A DNA stretch of 64,000 nucleotides, from assembly GCA_037349105.1 (NCBI GenBank), contig JAYJMM010000099.1:248001-312000 (forward strand). Direction: 5' to 3'. Of the stretch, positions 20,549 to 33,660 are shown in pieces. Both the position numbers and the translations under genes were made by a program. Numbering within the stretch: the first letter of the stretch is position 1; the number at the start of each line of letters is the position of its first letter. The notes beneath the pieces are model-generated. The model did not search any database. It saw only the letters and a list, made by a program, of their open reading frames with translations, and was not told where the DNA came from. This stretch comes from Limnomonas spitsbergensis. Taxonomy: Eukaryota; Chlorophyta; Chlorophyceae; Chlamydomonadales.

Positions 20549-23500
20549 CTGAAGGGTGACGTTTTTACCTGCATGTACAAAACACAAAACACCTAATCGT
20601 TGGAATACTGACGCCATGTGGGGCAACTTAGACGATCAGGAGCATGTACGGCATGCCACGATAGCTCCATCACTTGTGTATCACAACAGTTTGCAAAAAA
20701 CTCCATCATGATGGCTCTCTGATGATGGCGACCAGGCTGGTGGCTACCATCCAGCAAAGCTCCGGCGAAAAGTTCCGGCGCATTCCACATTTCTTCCGGT
20801 GTACGGCATTTCATAGGTCGTATTCCACAAAACACGCTGAGGCATTTTCTTTCTTTCTTTCATCCAGGGAGGCGAGAAACAGGACGGACATTTTTACATT
20901 GGAAAGAAATGCCTATCGTACTGGAAGAAATAGATTCCATGATTCAGAATTCGTCGATCCTGGTTCACCAGAATGCGCTGCTAAACAAAGTGAAGAGACC
21001 GAAGGCCATGATAATTTCCGGATTTAACAAAGCGGTAACCTTGCAAATTCATGCAATCGGGCTGGAGATGGCGCAACAGAAAAATAGGCCAGGTGCGGCC
21101 ACCCTACATCCCTCCTTCTTGCTGTTTAGCATTTATGATGTCCTGATTCCTCATGCGTCCCACGCTTCGTGAACCACGAACTGCCTGACGTGTAATTTAT
21201 CTCATCTCACCCTTCTGCCTCCTTCTCTGTTCCTTGACCGAGAAGTTTGGCTGCAGGAAAAGAATGTTGTTCGCATCTCAGGTAAGACTCATCTTTCGTC
21301 TTTGCTGTGCATTTATAGAATTCCGCGGTAGCTAGGGCTAACAAATCCATGTGCCCTTACCGGTAGCAATCCGGTAGCCTCATTCGCGGCTTTTTGACCC
21401 TGCTGCATGCATACTCGCACTCATCCCCGTTCTTTTAAGCTTGTCCTGTGAATGTGCTGTTTTGCTGTCAAGTTCCAGCCCGATCACGCTGTGGGCAATG
21501 CGCTCCTTGGATTTGGAGGCACTCCCGCATGACATGACCAGCACATGTACCGCGTGCTTGACATGAGGGGGGTGATACGCATCTTACTTTGGATGCTGAT
21601 CAAGAGGGGCTGAGTATGCCTGGCTTTTCTTATGACGCGCAAATTATCTCCGACAGCAACTCAGCTTTTATGAAATGTGGAAAGCGTATGTTACAGGTAC
21701 CGATGTTCGACCCTGCGTTCTGTAATGCTTCACTTCTGCAGATTGCCATTCTGCCTGGGACCAAAACAGGCTGAATCGGATTTATAGGGGCTGCAAGGAG
21801 GCCCTGCATACTTGTCATGCATTGTGAACATGAATAGATGCGATCCCCAACACGTACTCTGACCAGCCAAGGCATGCCACTGACAGAAGTCCTGCATCGA
21901 TCCGCCTTGCCCTGCCGCCAACAGAGAATCCAGGATGGCTGGATGAAGACTTGCTCGGTGAGTCCTGCACATGGTATTTTTCATCCAAGGGGCGGAGGAG
22001 GAGGTGTCCCGGCGCTGAAAAATGCTCATGGTAATGAATGAGAGTTACCATGAATGAACCCTGAATCCTCTAGCGCTTTTGAAATCTAACGGTTGTCTTA
22101 TCCATCTCACCCTTCTTCTTCTTTTTATCGTGTCGAAGCATTGATTTTCCTGGAAACTGCTTGTTGTTCTACCTGACGGATATAATGATGTTTTGTGCGC
22201 AAGGCATAAGGAATGGTGTAAAAGTTATGTAGATGCCCATCGCATCAGTTGTTGTACCGTATTTGGAAATAATAGGGCAGCAGATAGGCTTCAGATTTCT
22301 CTCCAAGTACCGTCATGCGCGCTTGACTCCCTGCACCTTCAATTATTTGGGGGGTGCCCGGAGTTGCTGCGCGGTATATATGAATGATTTCCAGGCAGGT
22401 GCGTGACGGATGAAAACAGTATGCGTACGGCCTGAGCCTGAAGGACTGCTGACCTGTTATACTTAGTCTTGTTCGGCACCTGAAGCTAGCTTAAACTGGT
22501 GTGGGAAGTGTTCGAAATTATTACTGGTATCCATTATTTGCAGCCTTGCGATAATGTTTTCTTTATGATAATGGTGCTGCGGATTGAACCAGAAAGTGAT
22601 ATCTGACAGAGTTTGGGGAGTCTTGCTCGAATAACGGTAGTGAGCATCTGTGTTCCCCTTTTTATTTATGTATGAGCGCAGCTTTCCGGCTGAGTTGCAT
22701 GTCACACCACTGCATCCTGCTACCAGAGGCCTAGCCAGCCACCTATCCTGTATTTCTGAGGCAGGAGCCAGTCATTAGCGCAATCAGAACAATCATGGCC
22801 GAGAATTAGCCTACAACGATGGTCCTGGCATTGTCTTGGCACGTGAATTACAGTATGAGTCCCAATATCTAAATGTCATTGCCACTGTGTTGTAGACATG
22901 CTCGGACAGGTCATCGCCCAAAGCCAAGCTGACATGGCTGAAGTGTTGAGGAACCGAAACAATGGCGGCCCAAAGGTATTCCACTCTTAATTTTGTTCAT
23001 TTCAACATTTTATATTATACTGCGGCCTAAGATCATGGGGACTAGTTGTGAATGCCCTACTAAGCTTGGACTTCTGGCCGAAAGCTGTTCATTGTTTGGT
23101 CCTTCTTGGTCCATTGGCTTGGAGGCCATCCAAAGGTGGCATTGTGCGATCTCACGTTAAGCACAGAGGCAGGTCATACGTGCACTTGCCACCCTGGTTC
23201 GGGTGAGCAGCCTCGTCTGCAGTTAAGCTGTACACCAGGCCTCCCCGAGCCGAATGATATAATGAAGCTGAATTGTGGCTGAAGCACCCTAAATGGACAG
23301 TGCTGATAAAGAATGATGTTTTGTTGTGCACAGTTGGCTCCCTCCGCCTTTCATACCCTTACTGCAAGATGGTTTGGGGGGCTGTTCCCGGACAAAGCGC
23401 CTGCGGAGAGCATCGATACGGAAGTGGCGACCTCGACATATTGTTACGAGGGTGGGGTCCTTGCTGCAGCCCATGATGTCAATTAAGGAGACACATGTCA

Positions 23501-25036
23501 CACAGGCCATGTCACTTAGCCTTCGGCCAGGAATGTACGCCTTCCCCCCTCTGTACAACGTCCATTATTGATGAGTGCTGGCTCTTTAATAGCAAGTATG
23601 TATTACAGATTGCTTTCCTCTGCAGACCTATGACAGCCTCAGTAGAAGCTCACAAGCTGATCTCGGTTGAGTAAACCTAACCCTGGTCCCAGACGCAAAT
23701 GACTCGTATTACTATCTTCGAGTTGGCCTCCTGTTTGACTCCTGTGCAGGCCCTTGTGCATAGCGTCACAGTAGAACCTCTGACCATCAGCTCCCAGGTG
23801 CTGGAGGTGATGGCCATCCTCATTTCATGGCCCTTCATCAAATCATGGGGTTCAATCACGGGGGTCTTCATGGGGCCTGATTATTCAACACACATGCTAT
23901 GGCTAGTAGACCAAGCGGGAAATGGCCTTACCGCTAGATATCCAGATAAACAATCAAATCAACATTTTGATTGCGATCACGCAGGCGACATTGCAGAACT
24001 GTTTTGATAGGCGTACCCGCACGTTGCGATAAGTGTGCATACCCCGACCTAGGACCCCAAGATGACCATGTATCCGCTACCCTGAATTGGATTTCATGTT
24101 TGTATTTTAATTGTATGATTTATTATATTCGGCTGTGTGCAGGGGGTTAGTGTGCACCTTGAGGGTCAATGTTATTTGCTCGTTGTCCTAGTAGACTTCA
24201 TTTCCAAACTGGTTTGCGGGCACCTGTTCCAAGCATCCAATGTGATACACTGCTGCACATCACACGTTACTTGCCTACGCGCCCTGGACTGCTCGGGATA
24301 ACAGGGGCCGAAATAAACTTACAACTAGCACACTGCCAGTGTTGCAGCTACTTAGCATTGGCGCCTCCTGCGCAAATCCTTTTAAGGCTCACCGATAGCA
24401 ATCCGTGTAGATGCTTCAACTTCGCTTCAACTGCTTGGGACGGCCGGGCTTGCTCCGTGTCAATGACGTTACACCTCAGGGCCTTGCTGCAAATGGCTCG
24501 GTTGCCTGGAGCAAGCTCTGTTGCTTTGACCACTAATGCCATTTACAGAGTATGTAGGGTTTGGGCCACCCTGTCTAAAAGCCTGGAAAGGGGACAAGCT
24601 TTGCGGGACTTCTGCACTTTATAAAATTGTACGCCCGTTTGAGCAAAGTCCTGAAGTTGTACAATGACTCTGTGGCATCCCATGCCTCCATCAGCGATCG
24701 TCAAAATACCCTACTTGAGTGCGTGACCGGCGTTTCTACACATTTTAGTTTAGTGTATGACCATGATGGAAGGATATACCTCAGGGATTGAGGGGGGATA
24801 AATGGAGACACCTCATCACCCTAAGTTGTATAACTTGACGAGAGCGTTTCAAATCTGTTTTTTTTTTAAATATTATGTAGCCAGTATTTTGAGCCCAAGG
24901 CGGGTGGTAGAAATGGGGGGGATTCCTGATTTCCCGGATCCACCCGCCTCCTACCAATGCTTCCACCAGGTTAATACTCGTCCGCATCTGCCACTTGGCG
25001 TCTGAGTATGGTTGGCTTATCGAAAGCTACATCTCA

Positions 25037-26524
25037 AAAGAAAGAAAAGAAAAGAGAACACCGATGCGGCGTGGATTTGGGGAAGTACAGGTTGACGAGA
25101 CGCCCAAGCCCCGGTCTGTATACCCTTAAAAGGAGAAAGGGTCTATGGCGGGTCAGTGAGAACAGGGGGAGATGCTGGACGGCAGTCGGGTGGACTGTTT
25201 TCAAGGTAACGGCGAAGTCGATGAATGGAATAGGCAGATTGGACAGTGTGAACTGCTAGTTGTTTGAGCAGTGGGGGGACGTTGAAGGGTGTGATACCAA
25301 GGACTGGAAAGAGGTGCATGATATATTTATAGAAAATGCCAGAGCAACCAAGATGACGAGGTGAACATAGGGGTAGAGGATGTCTTTAGCAGGGGGGGGT
25401 AACAGATATGTAAGAGGGTGGGGAGCAGGAGTGTGGAGAGGGTCTATAACAGGTGTAGTGAGGTTCCATCCTGCGGAGCGAAGCAATTGTACCAACTGTG
25501 CATGTTGTGTGGATTTGTGGGACAGGCAGAAGTGTAGATTGGCGGTAAACCCGAGCTCAATAACATGGATGGTACAACGGTGTTGGAGGTCAAGAAGGAA
25601 GGCAGAGTCGGCAAGCCGGGCGGGAGGATAACTGTGGAGATCGGCAATGGTAAGGCCTTCAATTAAGAGGAGATCAGGACGAAGGCGGCAGAGTGTGGCA
25701 GGGGAGACAGCGGGAAGCATCCATTGCGGGATACGGGTGTCATAGACGCCTGGTGGGAGGGATGTAGCGGGTGTGGCATCCATAATTGTGAACATTCCAC
25801 TCTTTGTGCCTCTGTGGAGGGAACGTTGGATGAGGCAGAGGGCCTTGTTGTGTCGGGAGATATAAGAGGCCTGCATACGGGGATGCCTGCATCTTCCAAA
25901 CATGTGTCCCTGTGTGTCAGAAGTAGCGTCAGGTGGGCCAGTAGGAGGTGGTGTACATATGGGGCAAAGGCCATCGGTAAACGAGCGCACTGTTGTTTTG
26001 TAGGGAATACGGAAGAGAAGTGCCCGAATAGCTGTCCATAAGAGGTTGGCTCGCATACGGAGGATGCAGCGCTTCAGAGAAAAGTGGCAAGCAGAAGACT
26101 GCCACATGTGATTGTTATACAACGGTAAAGAGTGGGCATTTTCTTCGATTATGCGGGTATAAGTAGCACAAGATATGGTGGTATCACCGTCCGTAACGTG
26201 AGGGCAAGAAGAGTGAAGGTGTGCCTTGATAGAGGAGGTGAGGTCAGAAGTGAACCAAGGGGTGTCGTTTGTATCCGTTTGAGTATCGTCTTGGGGTAGG
26301 CAAGGCCAAGCTGGGAGGGAAGCCATGTACTGGTTGTTGATATGGGAAAGGTTAAATGTACAAGTGCTGGGTGCGTCCAAGGCTCGTGTTGCCCCAATGT
26401 CAGCAAGTTCATTGCCGATAATACCAATATGTGATTTCACCTTCTGGATGAGCGTTGGTAGGCCTATGTTGGCCCGTGAAAGGAGTAGGCGGCGGATGGC
26501 CAGGAGAAGCGGTGCATGCTTGTC
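25037..26524 (-). mobile_element. 5'-truncated LINE family Y insertion, copy 2
   Basis: This has the same insertion edges and CTCA flanks (25033-25036, 26525-26528) as copy 1, displaced by 9,562 bp. Sharing the exact truncation point means one insertion event preceded the macro-duplication. Confidence 0.85.
25256..26524 (-). CDS. LINE Y ORF C-terminal part, copy 2
   Basis: The open frame has the same length as copy 1, with only a few substitutions (for example the knuckle CPRC becomes CPIC, and single changes elsewhere). No stop has arisen in either copy. RNase H signature, CX2C..HX4C knuckle and RPDLLLIEGL...VIELGF are all present. As in copy 1, the reverse transcriptase is absent and the frame begins at the insertion boundary without its own start codon. 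The preserved frame reflects recent duplication rather than demonstrated selection. Confidence 0.8.
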   Translation of the reverse strand, partial: DKHAPLLLAIRRLLLSRANIGLPTLIQKVKSHIGIIGNELADIGATRALDAPSTCTFNLSHINNQYMASLPAWPCLPQDDTQTDTNDTPWFTSDLTSSIKAHLHSSCPHVTDGDTTISCATYTRIIEENAHSLPLYNNHMWQSSACHFSLKRCILRMRANLLWTAIRALLFRIPYKTTVRSFTDGLCPICTPPPTGPPDATSDTQGHMFGRCRHPRMQASYISRHNKALCLIQRSLHRGTKSGMFTIMDATPATSLPPGVYDTRIPQWMLPAVSPATLCRLRPDLLLIEGLTIADLHSYPPARLADSAFLLDLQHRCTIHVIELGFTANLHFCLSHKSTQHAQLVQLLRSAGWNLTTPVIDPLHTPAPHPLTYLLPPPAKDILYPYVHLVILVALAFSINISCTSFQSLVSHPSTSPHCSNN

Positions 26525-27473
26525 CTCAGGGTACTACGATCTCTGACTGACCCTATGCATTTGCCAGGTGTACGGTCTGACACAGACGTACGGCAAAGGT
26601 GCCGTATTCCTCGAGCTTTTTGCAAACTGTTGCCGTACACATCATCTATCATTATCGATCTCGAGCCCTAGATGGTGAGAGATGGATGATACAAGCACCT
26701 TGACCCAGAGATATTGGCATGCGGTACACAAACGGCGAGCCCCCAATCATATCTACAGGCCAGAAAGTCAGGGGACCTGACCGCCTTACTTGACTTGACT
26801 TTAATTGCATTGCATTCATTCATTCCATGGGCTGCACATCGAGCTTGCAGGGGCTGGATGGCACCGACCTGTCAAGGCTTGCTGGGTTTTTCCTGAACGA
26901 AAGAGTGCTTAACGATGCACGCACACCGCTCGCATGCGCTTGAACTGGGCCTCACAAAACCTTCCGGCCATGAGTTGTGCCCATCATAAACTGCGATTTA
27001 CCTGAGTGGCGCAATGCACGTTTATGCTGGTCCTATGAGTAAATACACAACAGCGTGGGAGGCTGAGATACAGACAGCATCCATGGTGCATGGAAGCTTC
27101 TACCGCCGGATGTCCGACCCGCTGCATGTTTTCAAAATGATAGCTAGGGTATGCCGGGTGTCAGTCAACCTCATGCCCTCGAATTAAGAGCCTATGACTG
27201 CGAACCACATTGTTGATCTGTGGGTGCTTCTGCTACTATTCAGCTACAACAAAGCTTTATGCCAGCTCAGTTTGGAGCATAAAGCCTTGCTGCTTGGGCC
27301 ACCGGCCGTAGGCCGGTCAAAGTTTGGTCCCCATCGGCGCCGTGGTGGCCGCCTGGTGGTATGGGCACTAAGAAATAAACAGTGACGCGCATGCATGCAT
27401 GCACGCCGAGTTCAATAACTGCATGACCTATGACGAATGCACCTTCGCTTGAAATGGACAAGTCCCATTGAAT

Positions 27474-27681
27474 CCATGGTTGCATGGCAAAAGCCCGCAT
27501 GAATTCTGGGTCGCATGGCTGCATGGATCCTTGGGCCGCATGGCAGCATGGATCATTGGGCTGCATGGATCCCTGGGCTGCATAGATGGATGGCTGCATG
27601 GATCATTGGGCTGCATGGATCCTTGGGGTGCATGGATTTATAGGCTGCATGGTTGCATACATTTTCATGGGCTGCATGCAT
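27474..27681. repeat. Short minisatellite GGCTGCATGGATC, copy 2
   Basis: Counterpart of 17905-18112. Total length is equal, with several unit-level variants exchanged (ATCATTGGGCTG in place of ATCCCTGGAGTG). Confidence 0.75.
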
Positions 27682-28456
27682 GAGTTAGCAAGCCCAAATC
27701 CACATAGCATCCCCACACCTCATGTGGCACGCATCTGTATTTGTTTGCCACCTGAAAAGCGCCCTCCAGAGGAGTGGCATCCACTGCAGAAAGCAACCTT
27801 CCAAGCCGATCCCGTTCAATGACGCAGCAGCCCACATAACCCACCAAAAAATCCAGGAGGGATTAACTAAAAAGAATTCAAGTTTGAAAAGAGACAGCCT
27901 CCTTCATAATAAATTTCGATTTCTCACTCAAACGAATACGTCCCCGAAATAGACGGAGACAAACAATTAATGTGGACCCGGAAAATTGGGATGGATGAAG
28001 GGCGTTTTGTCGAGTGGATTGTGAGAATTCAATTGTCTGGGCAGTGTCGGCATTGGAGCGCGTTGGATTTGGGAAAGCTAGTACGCGCTGTTGGTTGTTT
28101 GGAGGGCGGGTGTGGATCGCAGCATTGGATAGTTTTCACCTTGGTCTTCACACCCGATTGTCAAGAACGTTACACTGGATTGGAAAGTGTGGTTGTGGTG
28201 GCCCGTTGAAGGTGTGGGTTTATGTTGTGGGGGCAGGTGTAAGTGCTGTTACTTTTGCTGTCATGGTTGCATGGCTGCAACGTCCTTGTATCGTATGTTA
28301 ACGTGGCGCTGATATTGCCGCAGATTGTGTAGCGCATGGAGGCCGGTACTGCTGATTATAATGTGAGGTGTCAGCTAGTTGGTGGATCTGTCTTGCCGAT
28401 GCATACATGTAGCACCAGTGTATGCTGCAGTTTGTTACATCGGTGGGAAAAATACG

Positions 28457-28663
28457 TTGCCATCTTGAGGACTTGGTTCAGTCCATGTCATGGGCAATAT
28501 TAAATTTTTGTGGGCACTGTCTGTTTTCAGAGAAAGAAAACGCAAACCTGGAACCCTAAACCCTAAACCTTGCCAATTTGAGGATTTGGTTCAGTCCATG
28601 TCATGGGCAGTATTAAATTTTGTGGGCACTGTCTGTTTTCAGAGAAAGAAAACGCAAACCTGG
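28457..28663 (-). repeat. 94-bp exon-end duplication with telomere motif at the junction, copy 2
   Basis: Direct repeats 28457-28551 and 28570-28663 surround the 18-bp AACCCTAAACCCTAAACC at 28552-28569. The structure is identical to copy 1, so it predates the macro-duplication. Confidence 0.85.
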
Positions 28664-30118
28664 CATAGTTGTAATGTTCTGCAGAAACTGTGAATGAGCC
28701 GTCATGTCCTATGACAGCAAGCACATGTTTTTGACAGGCATGTGCAAACAGTTCAATTAAAACATGGACCTTGCTGCCTGGTGGATCAATTTGGCTCGCT
28801 TGCAAGTGCCTTTCTTTTCCTGGGCAACGGCAACTCTGGGTGCCCTTCCAGACTGTGGCCAAATTAAGAACCACCACATCTTGGACTGCACGTCTGTCAC
28901 AATATTTGTAGTCCTACTTATGTCTTGGCTGTCTAGATCAGAAATCAGATCGTCAGCTGTCTTGCCCGTTAGGCGCAGGTGCGGGCGGCTGTCAACCTGA
29001 AAACGCAGCGTAGCTCCTGACTCTGATGCCTTGTTGCTGTCCCCGATGGTGATTTCGCTCTTAAAGGATGGAACCATGCTGACATGAGGACCACAAGCAG
29101 AGCAGGTGTGTCTGCAAGAGGTTGAAGGTTTGCGTGGTATGAGAACAGATAAAGTAATTGTTGTACGTACAACGAGGGTTTGCATTGGTTGGACAGGCAT
29201 GGCGAAGTTTCTTTTTGACATTATCTGACATCTGCCTGGAGCTGACGACTTACTTTCCAGTGACAGCATCGAATTGTGCGAAGTGACCGAAAGACCCGGT
29301 TGGGCATTTCATGGTGTGTGAATCTTGGGACAGATCCCAGTCCAGCACTTGCGCTTCCATGACAAAGCTGTTTGACTTCAGGCATGCATGATGCGCAGCA
29401 CTGAAGGAGCACAGTGGGTACGTTGAAGGCAGAACCAACGATTCGTAGGCAGGTGTTATATCCAGTGCTCCCTCTTCACGTGTACAGAATGCAGTTGCGT
29501 CTTCCATGTTCAAGTGGAACCTGAACATAAGGCATGGAAAAAAAGTGAATTGGGTTCACCTTGGCTGTTGTAGATGCACGCAGAAATGTGTATGAGGAAT
29601 ATAGGAAAGGAGATGCACGGTTGTTATCAGCATAGTGGCAAGCACGCACCCGCAGAGTGCATCTTCTGTAGCACGCAACACCTTTCTCTCAGCGCTGAAG
29701 TCCCAGCTCGCTCTTGCATGGCTGACAAAAGCTGTTGCCTGCACTCCTTCGGGGAGGGGTGTATTGTTGTACCTGCACAACATGAGGAAAAATTGAATCA
29801 TCCTGCCCATAGGGTGGATGAGGCGCTTAAAATTATGCAGGCGTTAAGTCTCTGAATGTCATGGTTCCTTTTTATTTTGAACTGTCATTACGTAGCATGG
29901 GGAAAAGAAGGGCTGGTACGTATGATTCTCTACTTCAGCTCACATGAATTGTGCTTACTTCTCGCGGAGTTCCACAACCCGGTTTGCAGGAAAAACACGG
30001 CCATCAAATGCACTCCTTGCTGCATAGTCAGGCGATATTGTCCATTCTCTGTCATGGCTGGCTGCCCTACGAGGTGGCCAACCACCATGTATGGTACATG
30101 TTGTCCACCTTGATGTCA
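28569..30118 (-). CDS. Unrecognised five-exon gene of the macro-repeat, copy 2
   Basis: Exons 30118-29959, 29772-29650, 29520-29254, 29111-28997 and 28913-28569 have the same splice sites and phases as copy 1. The extra T that distinguishes the copies (near 29213) falls in the intron after the third exon, so the coding frame is untouched. Amino-acid differences are few: a Cys-to-Arg change in the CCCPGK stretch, while a Tyr-to-Glu change after FKS lies in the fourth exon. Both copies therefore remain able to encode the same protein. Whether they are expressed, and where the gene starts and ends, cannot be read from the sequence. The upstream exon candidate lies at about 30405-30170. Confidence 0.6.
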
Positions 30119-30280
30119 CTGAAGGGTGACGTTTTTACCTGCATGTACAAAACACAAAACACCTAATCGTTGGAATACTGACGCCATGTGGGGCAACTTA
30201 GACGATCAGGAGCATGTACGGCATGCCACGATAGCTCCATCACTTGTGTATCACAACAGTTTGCAAAAAACTCCATCATG

Positions 30281-33200
30281 ATGGCTCTCTGATGATGGCG
30301 ACCAGGCTGGTGGCTACCATCCAGCAAAGCTCCGGCGAAAAGTTCCGGCGCATTCCACATTTCTTCCGGTGTACGGCATTTCATAGGTCGTATTCCACAA
30401 AACACGCTGAGGCATTTTCTTTCTTTCTTTCATCCAGGGAGGCGAGAAACAGGACGGACATTTTTACATTGGAAAGAAATGCCTATCGTACTGGAAGAAA
30501 TAGATTCCATGATTCAGAATTCGTCGATCCTGGTTCACCAGAATGCGCTGCTAAACAAAGTGAAGAGACCGAAGGCCATGATAATTTCCGGATTTAACAA
30601 AGCGGTAACCTTGCAAATTCATGCAATCGGGCTGGAGATGGCACAACAGAAAAATAGGCCAGGTGCGGCCACCCTACATCCCTCCTTCTTGCTGTTTAGC
30701 ATTTATGATGTCCTGATTCCTCATGCGTCCCACGCTTCGTGAACCACGAACTGCCTGACGTGTAATTTATCTCATCTCACCCTTCTGCCTCCTTCTCTGT
30801 TCCTTGACCGAGAAGTTTGGCTGCAGGAAAAGAATGTTGTTCGCATCTCAGGTAAGACTCATCTTTCGTCTTTGCTGTGCATTTATAGAATTCCGCGGTA
30901 GCTAGGGCTAACAAATCCATGTGCCCTTACCGGTAGCAATCCGGTAGCCTCATTCGCGGCTTTTTGACCCTGCTGCATGCATACTCGCACTCATCCCCGT
31001 TCTTTTAAGCTTGTCCTGTGAATGTGCTGTTTTGCTGTCAAGTTCCAGCCCGATCACGCTGTGGGCAATGCGCTCCTTGGATTTGGAGGCACTCCCGCAT
31101 GACATGACCAGCACATGTACCGCGTGCTTGACATGAGGGGGGTGATACGCATCTTACTTTGGATGCTGATCAAGAGGGGCTGAGTATGCCTGGCTTTTCT
31201 TATGACGCGCAGATTATCTCCGACAGCAACTCAGCTTTTATGAAATGTGGAAAGCGTATGTTACAGGTACCGATGTTCGACCCTGCGTTCTGTAATGCTT
31301 CACTTCTGCAGATTGCCATTCTGCCTGGGACCAAAACAGGCTGAATCGGATTTATAGGGGCTGCAAGGAGGCCCTGCATACTTGTCATGCATTGTGAACA
31401 TGAATAGATGCGATCCCCAACACGTACTCTGACCAGCCAAGGCATGCCACTGACAGAAGTCCTGCATCGATCCGCCTTGCCCTGCCGCCAACAGAGAATC
31501 CAGGATGGCTGGATGAAGACTTGCTCGGTGAGTCCTGCACATGGTATTTTTCATCCAAGGGGCGGAGGAGGAGGTGTCCCGGCGCTGAAAAATGCTCATG
31601 GTAATGAATGAGAGTTACCATGAATGAACCCTGAATCCTCTAGCGCTTTTGAAATCTAACGGTTGTCTTATCCATCTCACCCTTCTTCTTCTTTTTATCG
31701 TGTCGAAGCATTGCGATTTTCCTGGAAAGTGCTTGCTGTTCTACCTGATGGATATAATGATTTGTGCGCAAGGCATAAGGAATGGTGTAAAAGTTATGTA
31801 GATGCCCATCGCATCAGTTGTTGTACCGTATTTGGAAATAATAGGGCAGCAGATAGGCTTCAGATTTCTCTCCAGGTACCGTCATGCGCGCTTGACTCCC
31901 TCCACCTTCAATCATTTGGGGGGTGCCCGGAGTTGCTGCGCGGTATATATAAATGATTTTCAGGCAAGTGCGTGACGGATGAAAACAGTATGCGTACGGC
32001 CTGAGCCTGAAGGACTGCTGACCTGTTATACTTAGTCTTGTTCGGCACCTGAAGCTAGCTTAAACTGGTGTGGGAAGTGTTCGAAATTATTACTGGTATC
32101 CATTATTTGCAGCCTTGCGATAATGTTTTCTTTATGATAATGGTGCTGCGAATTGAACCAGAAAGTGATATCTGACAGAGTTTGGGGAGTCTTGCTCGAA
32201 TAACGGTAGTGAGCATCTGTGTTCCCCTTTTTATTTATGTATGAGCGCAGCTTTCCGGCTGAGTTGCATGTCACACCACTGCATCCTGCTACCAGAGGCC
32301 TAGCCAGCCACCTATCCTGTATTTCTGAGGCAGGAGCCAGTCATTAGCGCAATCAGAACAATCATGGCCGAGAATTAGCCTACAACGATGGTCCTGGCAT
32401 TGTCTTGGCACGTGAATTACAGTACGAGTCCCAATATCTAAATGTCATTGCCACTGTGTTGTAGACATGCTCGGACAGGTCATCGCCCAAAGCCAAGCTG
32501 ACATGGCTGAAGTGTTGAGGAACCGAAACAATGGCGGCCCAAAGGTATTCCACTCTTAATTTTGTTCATTTCGACATTTATATTATACTGCGGCCTAAGA
32601 TCATGGGGACTAGTTGTGAATGCCCTACTAAGCTTGGACTTCTGGCTGAAAGCTGTTCATTGTTTGGTCCTTCTTGGTCCATTGGCTTGGAGGCCATCCA
32701 AAGGTGGCATTGTGCGATCTCACGTTAAGCACAGAGGCAGGTCATACGTGCACTTGCCACCCTGGTTCGGGTGAGCAGCCTCGTCTGCAGTTAAGCTGTA
32801 CACCAGGCCTCCCCGAGCCGAATGATATAATGAAGCTGAATTGTGGCTGAAGCACCCTAAATGGACAGTGCTGATAAAGAATGATGTTTTGTTGTGCACA
32901 GTTGGCTCCCTCCGCCTTTCATACCCTTACTGCAAGATGGTTTGGGGGGCTGTTCCCGGACAAAGCGCCTGCGGAGAGCATCGATACGGAAGTGGCGACC
33001 TCGACATATTGTTATGAGGGTGGGGTCCTTGCTGCAGCCCATGATGTCAATTAAGGAGACACATGTCACACAGGCCATGTCACTTAGCCTTCGGCCAGGA
33101 ATGTACGCCTTCCCCCCTCTGTACAACGTCCATTATTGATGAGTGCTGGCTCTTTAATAGCAAGTATGTATTACAGATTGCTTTCCTCTGCAGAGCTATG

Positions 33201-33450
33201 ACAGCCTCAGTAGAAGCTCACAAGCTGATCTCGGTTGAGTAAACCTAACCCTGGTCCCAGACGCAAATGACTCGTATTACTATTTTCGAGTTGGCCTCCT
33301 GTTTGCCTCCTATGCAGGCCCTTGTGCATAGCGTCACAGTAGAACCTCTGACCATCAGCTCCCAGGTGCTGGAGGTGATGGCCATCCTCATTTCATGGCC
33401 CTTCATCAAATCATGGGGTTCAATCACGGGGGTCTTCATGGGGCCTGATT
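30281..33450. repeat. Macro-repeat unit 3, partial (3.17 kb)
   Basis: Near-identical to the start of unit 2 until GGGCCTGATT at 33450. It lacks the LINE, the minisatellite and the minus-strand gene body. At 33450/33451 a stretch of about 57 bp present in units 1 and 2 is missing. No intact gene lies inside. Confidence 0.9.
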
Positions 33451-33660
33451 TCCAGATAAACAATCAACTCAACATTTTGATTGCAGGCACGTAGGCGAAG
33501 TTGCAGAACTGTTTGTATGGGTCCTCCACACATTGCGACCAGGACAACCATGTACCTGCAACTACCCTATATGTTTTGCTTGATGTCCTGGTGCAATTTA
33601 TGTCCAAAATGGTTTGTAGGCACCTGTCCTTTGCATCAAATGTGATGCTCCGCTTGAATG
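33451..33660 (+). repeat. Diverged tail related to macro-repeat positions 14.38-14.71 kb
   Basis: Beyond the break the sequence remains related to units 1 and 2 but is much more diverged. One stretch reads LDVLVQFMSKMVCRHLSFAS here and LVVLVDFISKLVCGHLFQAS in unit 1 (about 14615-14680). Several of the differences are synonymous third-position changes, so this looks like an older paralogous exon. From 33660 to 34130 I see no gene; a poly-G/T stretch lies at 33718-33752. Confidence 0.5.

Larger units (their letters stand above)
11327..20710. repeat. Macro-repeat unit 1 (about 9.4 kb)
   Basis: This is the first of three head-to-tail copies. Positions correspond to unit 2 with an offset of 9,549 near 12040, 9,562 from about 13700 to 17700 and 9,569-9,570 beyond. 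Sequence identity is very high over most of the length. The first few hundred bases are more diverged and lack blocks present in units 2 and 3. Contents are: 11.3-15.3 kb with no intact gene (short open frames at 14137-14445 and 14607-15062 are shared with unit 2 but unrecognised); the LINE at 15475-16962; 17.1-18.9 kb with a small minisatellite; and the minus-strand gene at 19000-20548. Confidence 0.9.
20711..30280. repeat. Macro-repeat unit 2 (9,570 bp, complete)
   Basis: This is the only complete internal copy. It matches unit 1 from the LINE onward and unit 3 from its start to 33450. Differences seen by eye are scattered substitutions and a few indels, for example a 7-bp insertion near 27275, one extra T near 29213, and 2-4 bp indels near 22143 and 31760. 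The stretch 20.7-24.8 kb carries no intact gene; the short frames at 23699-24007 and 24169-24624 correspond to those in unit 1. The unit starts within an exon region of the minus-strand gene. Confidence 0.92.
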
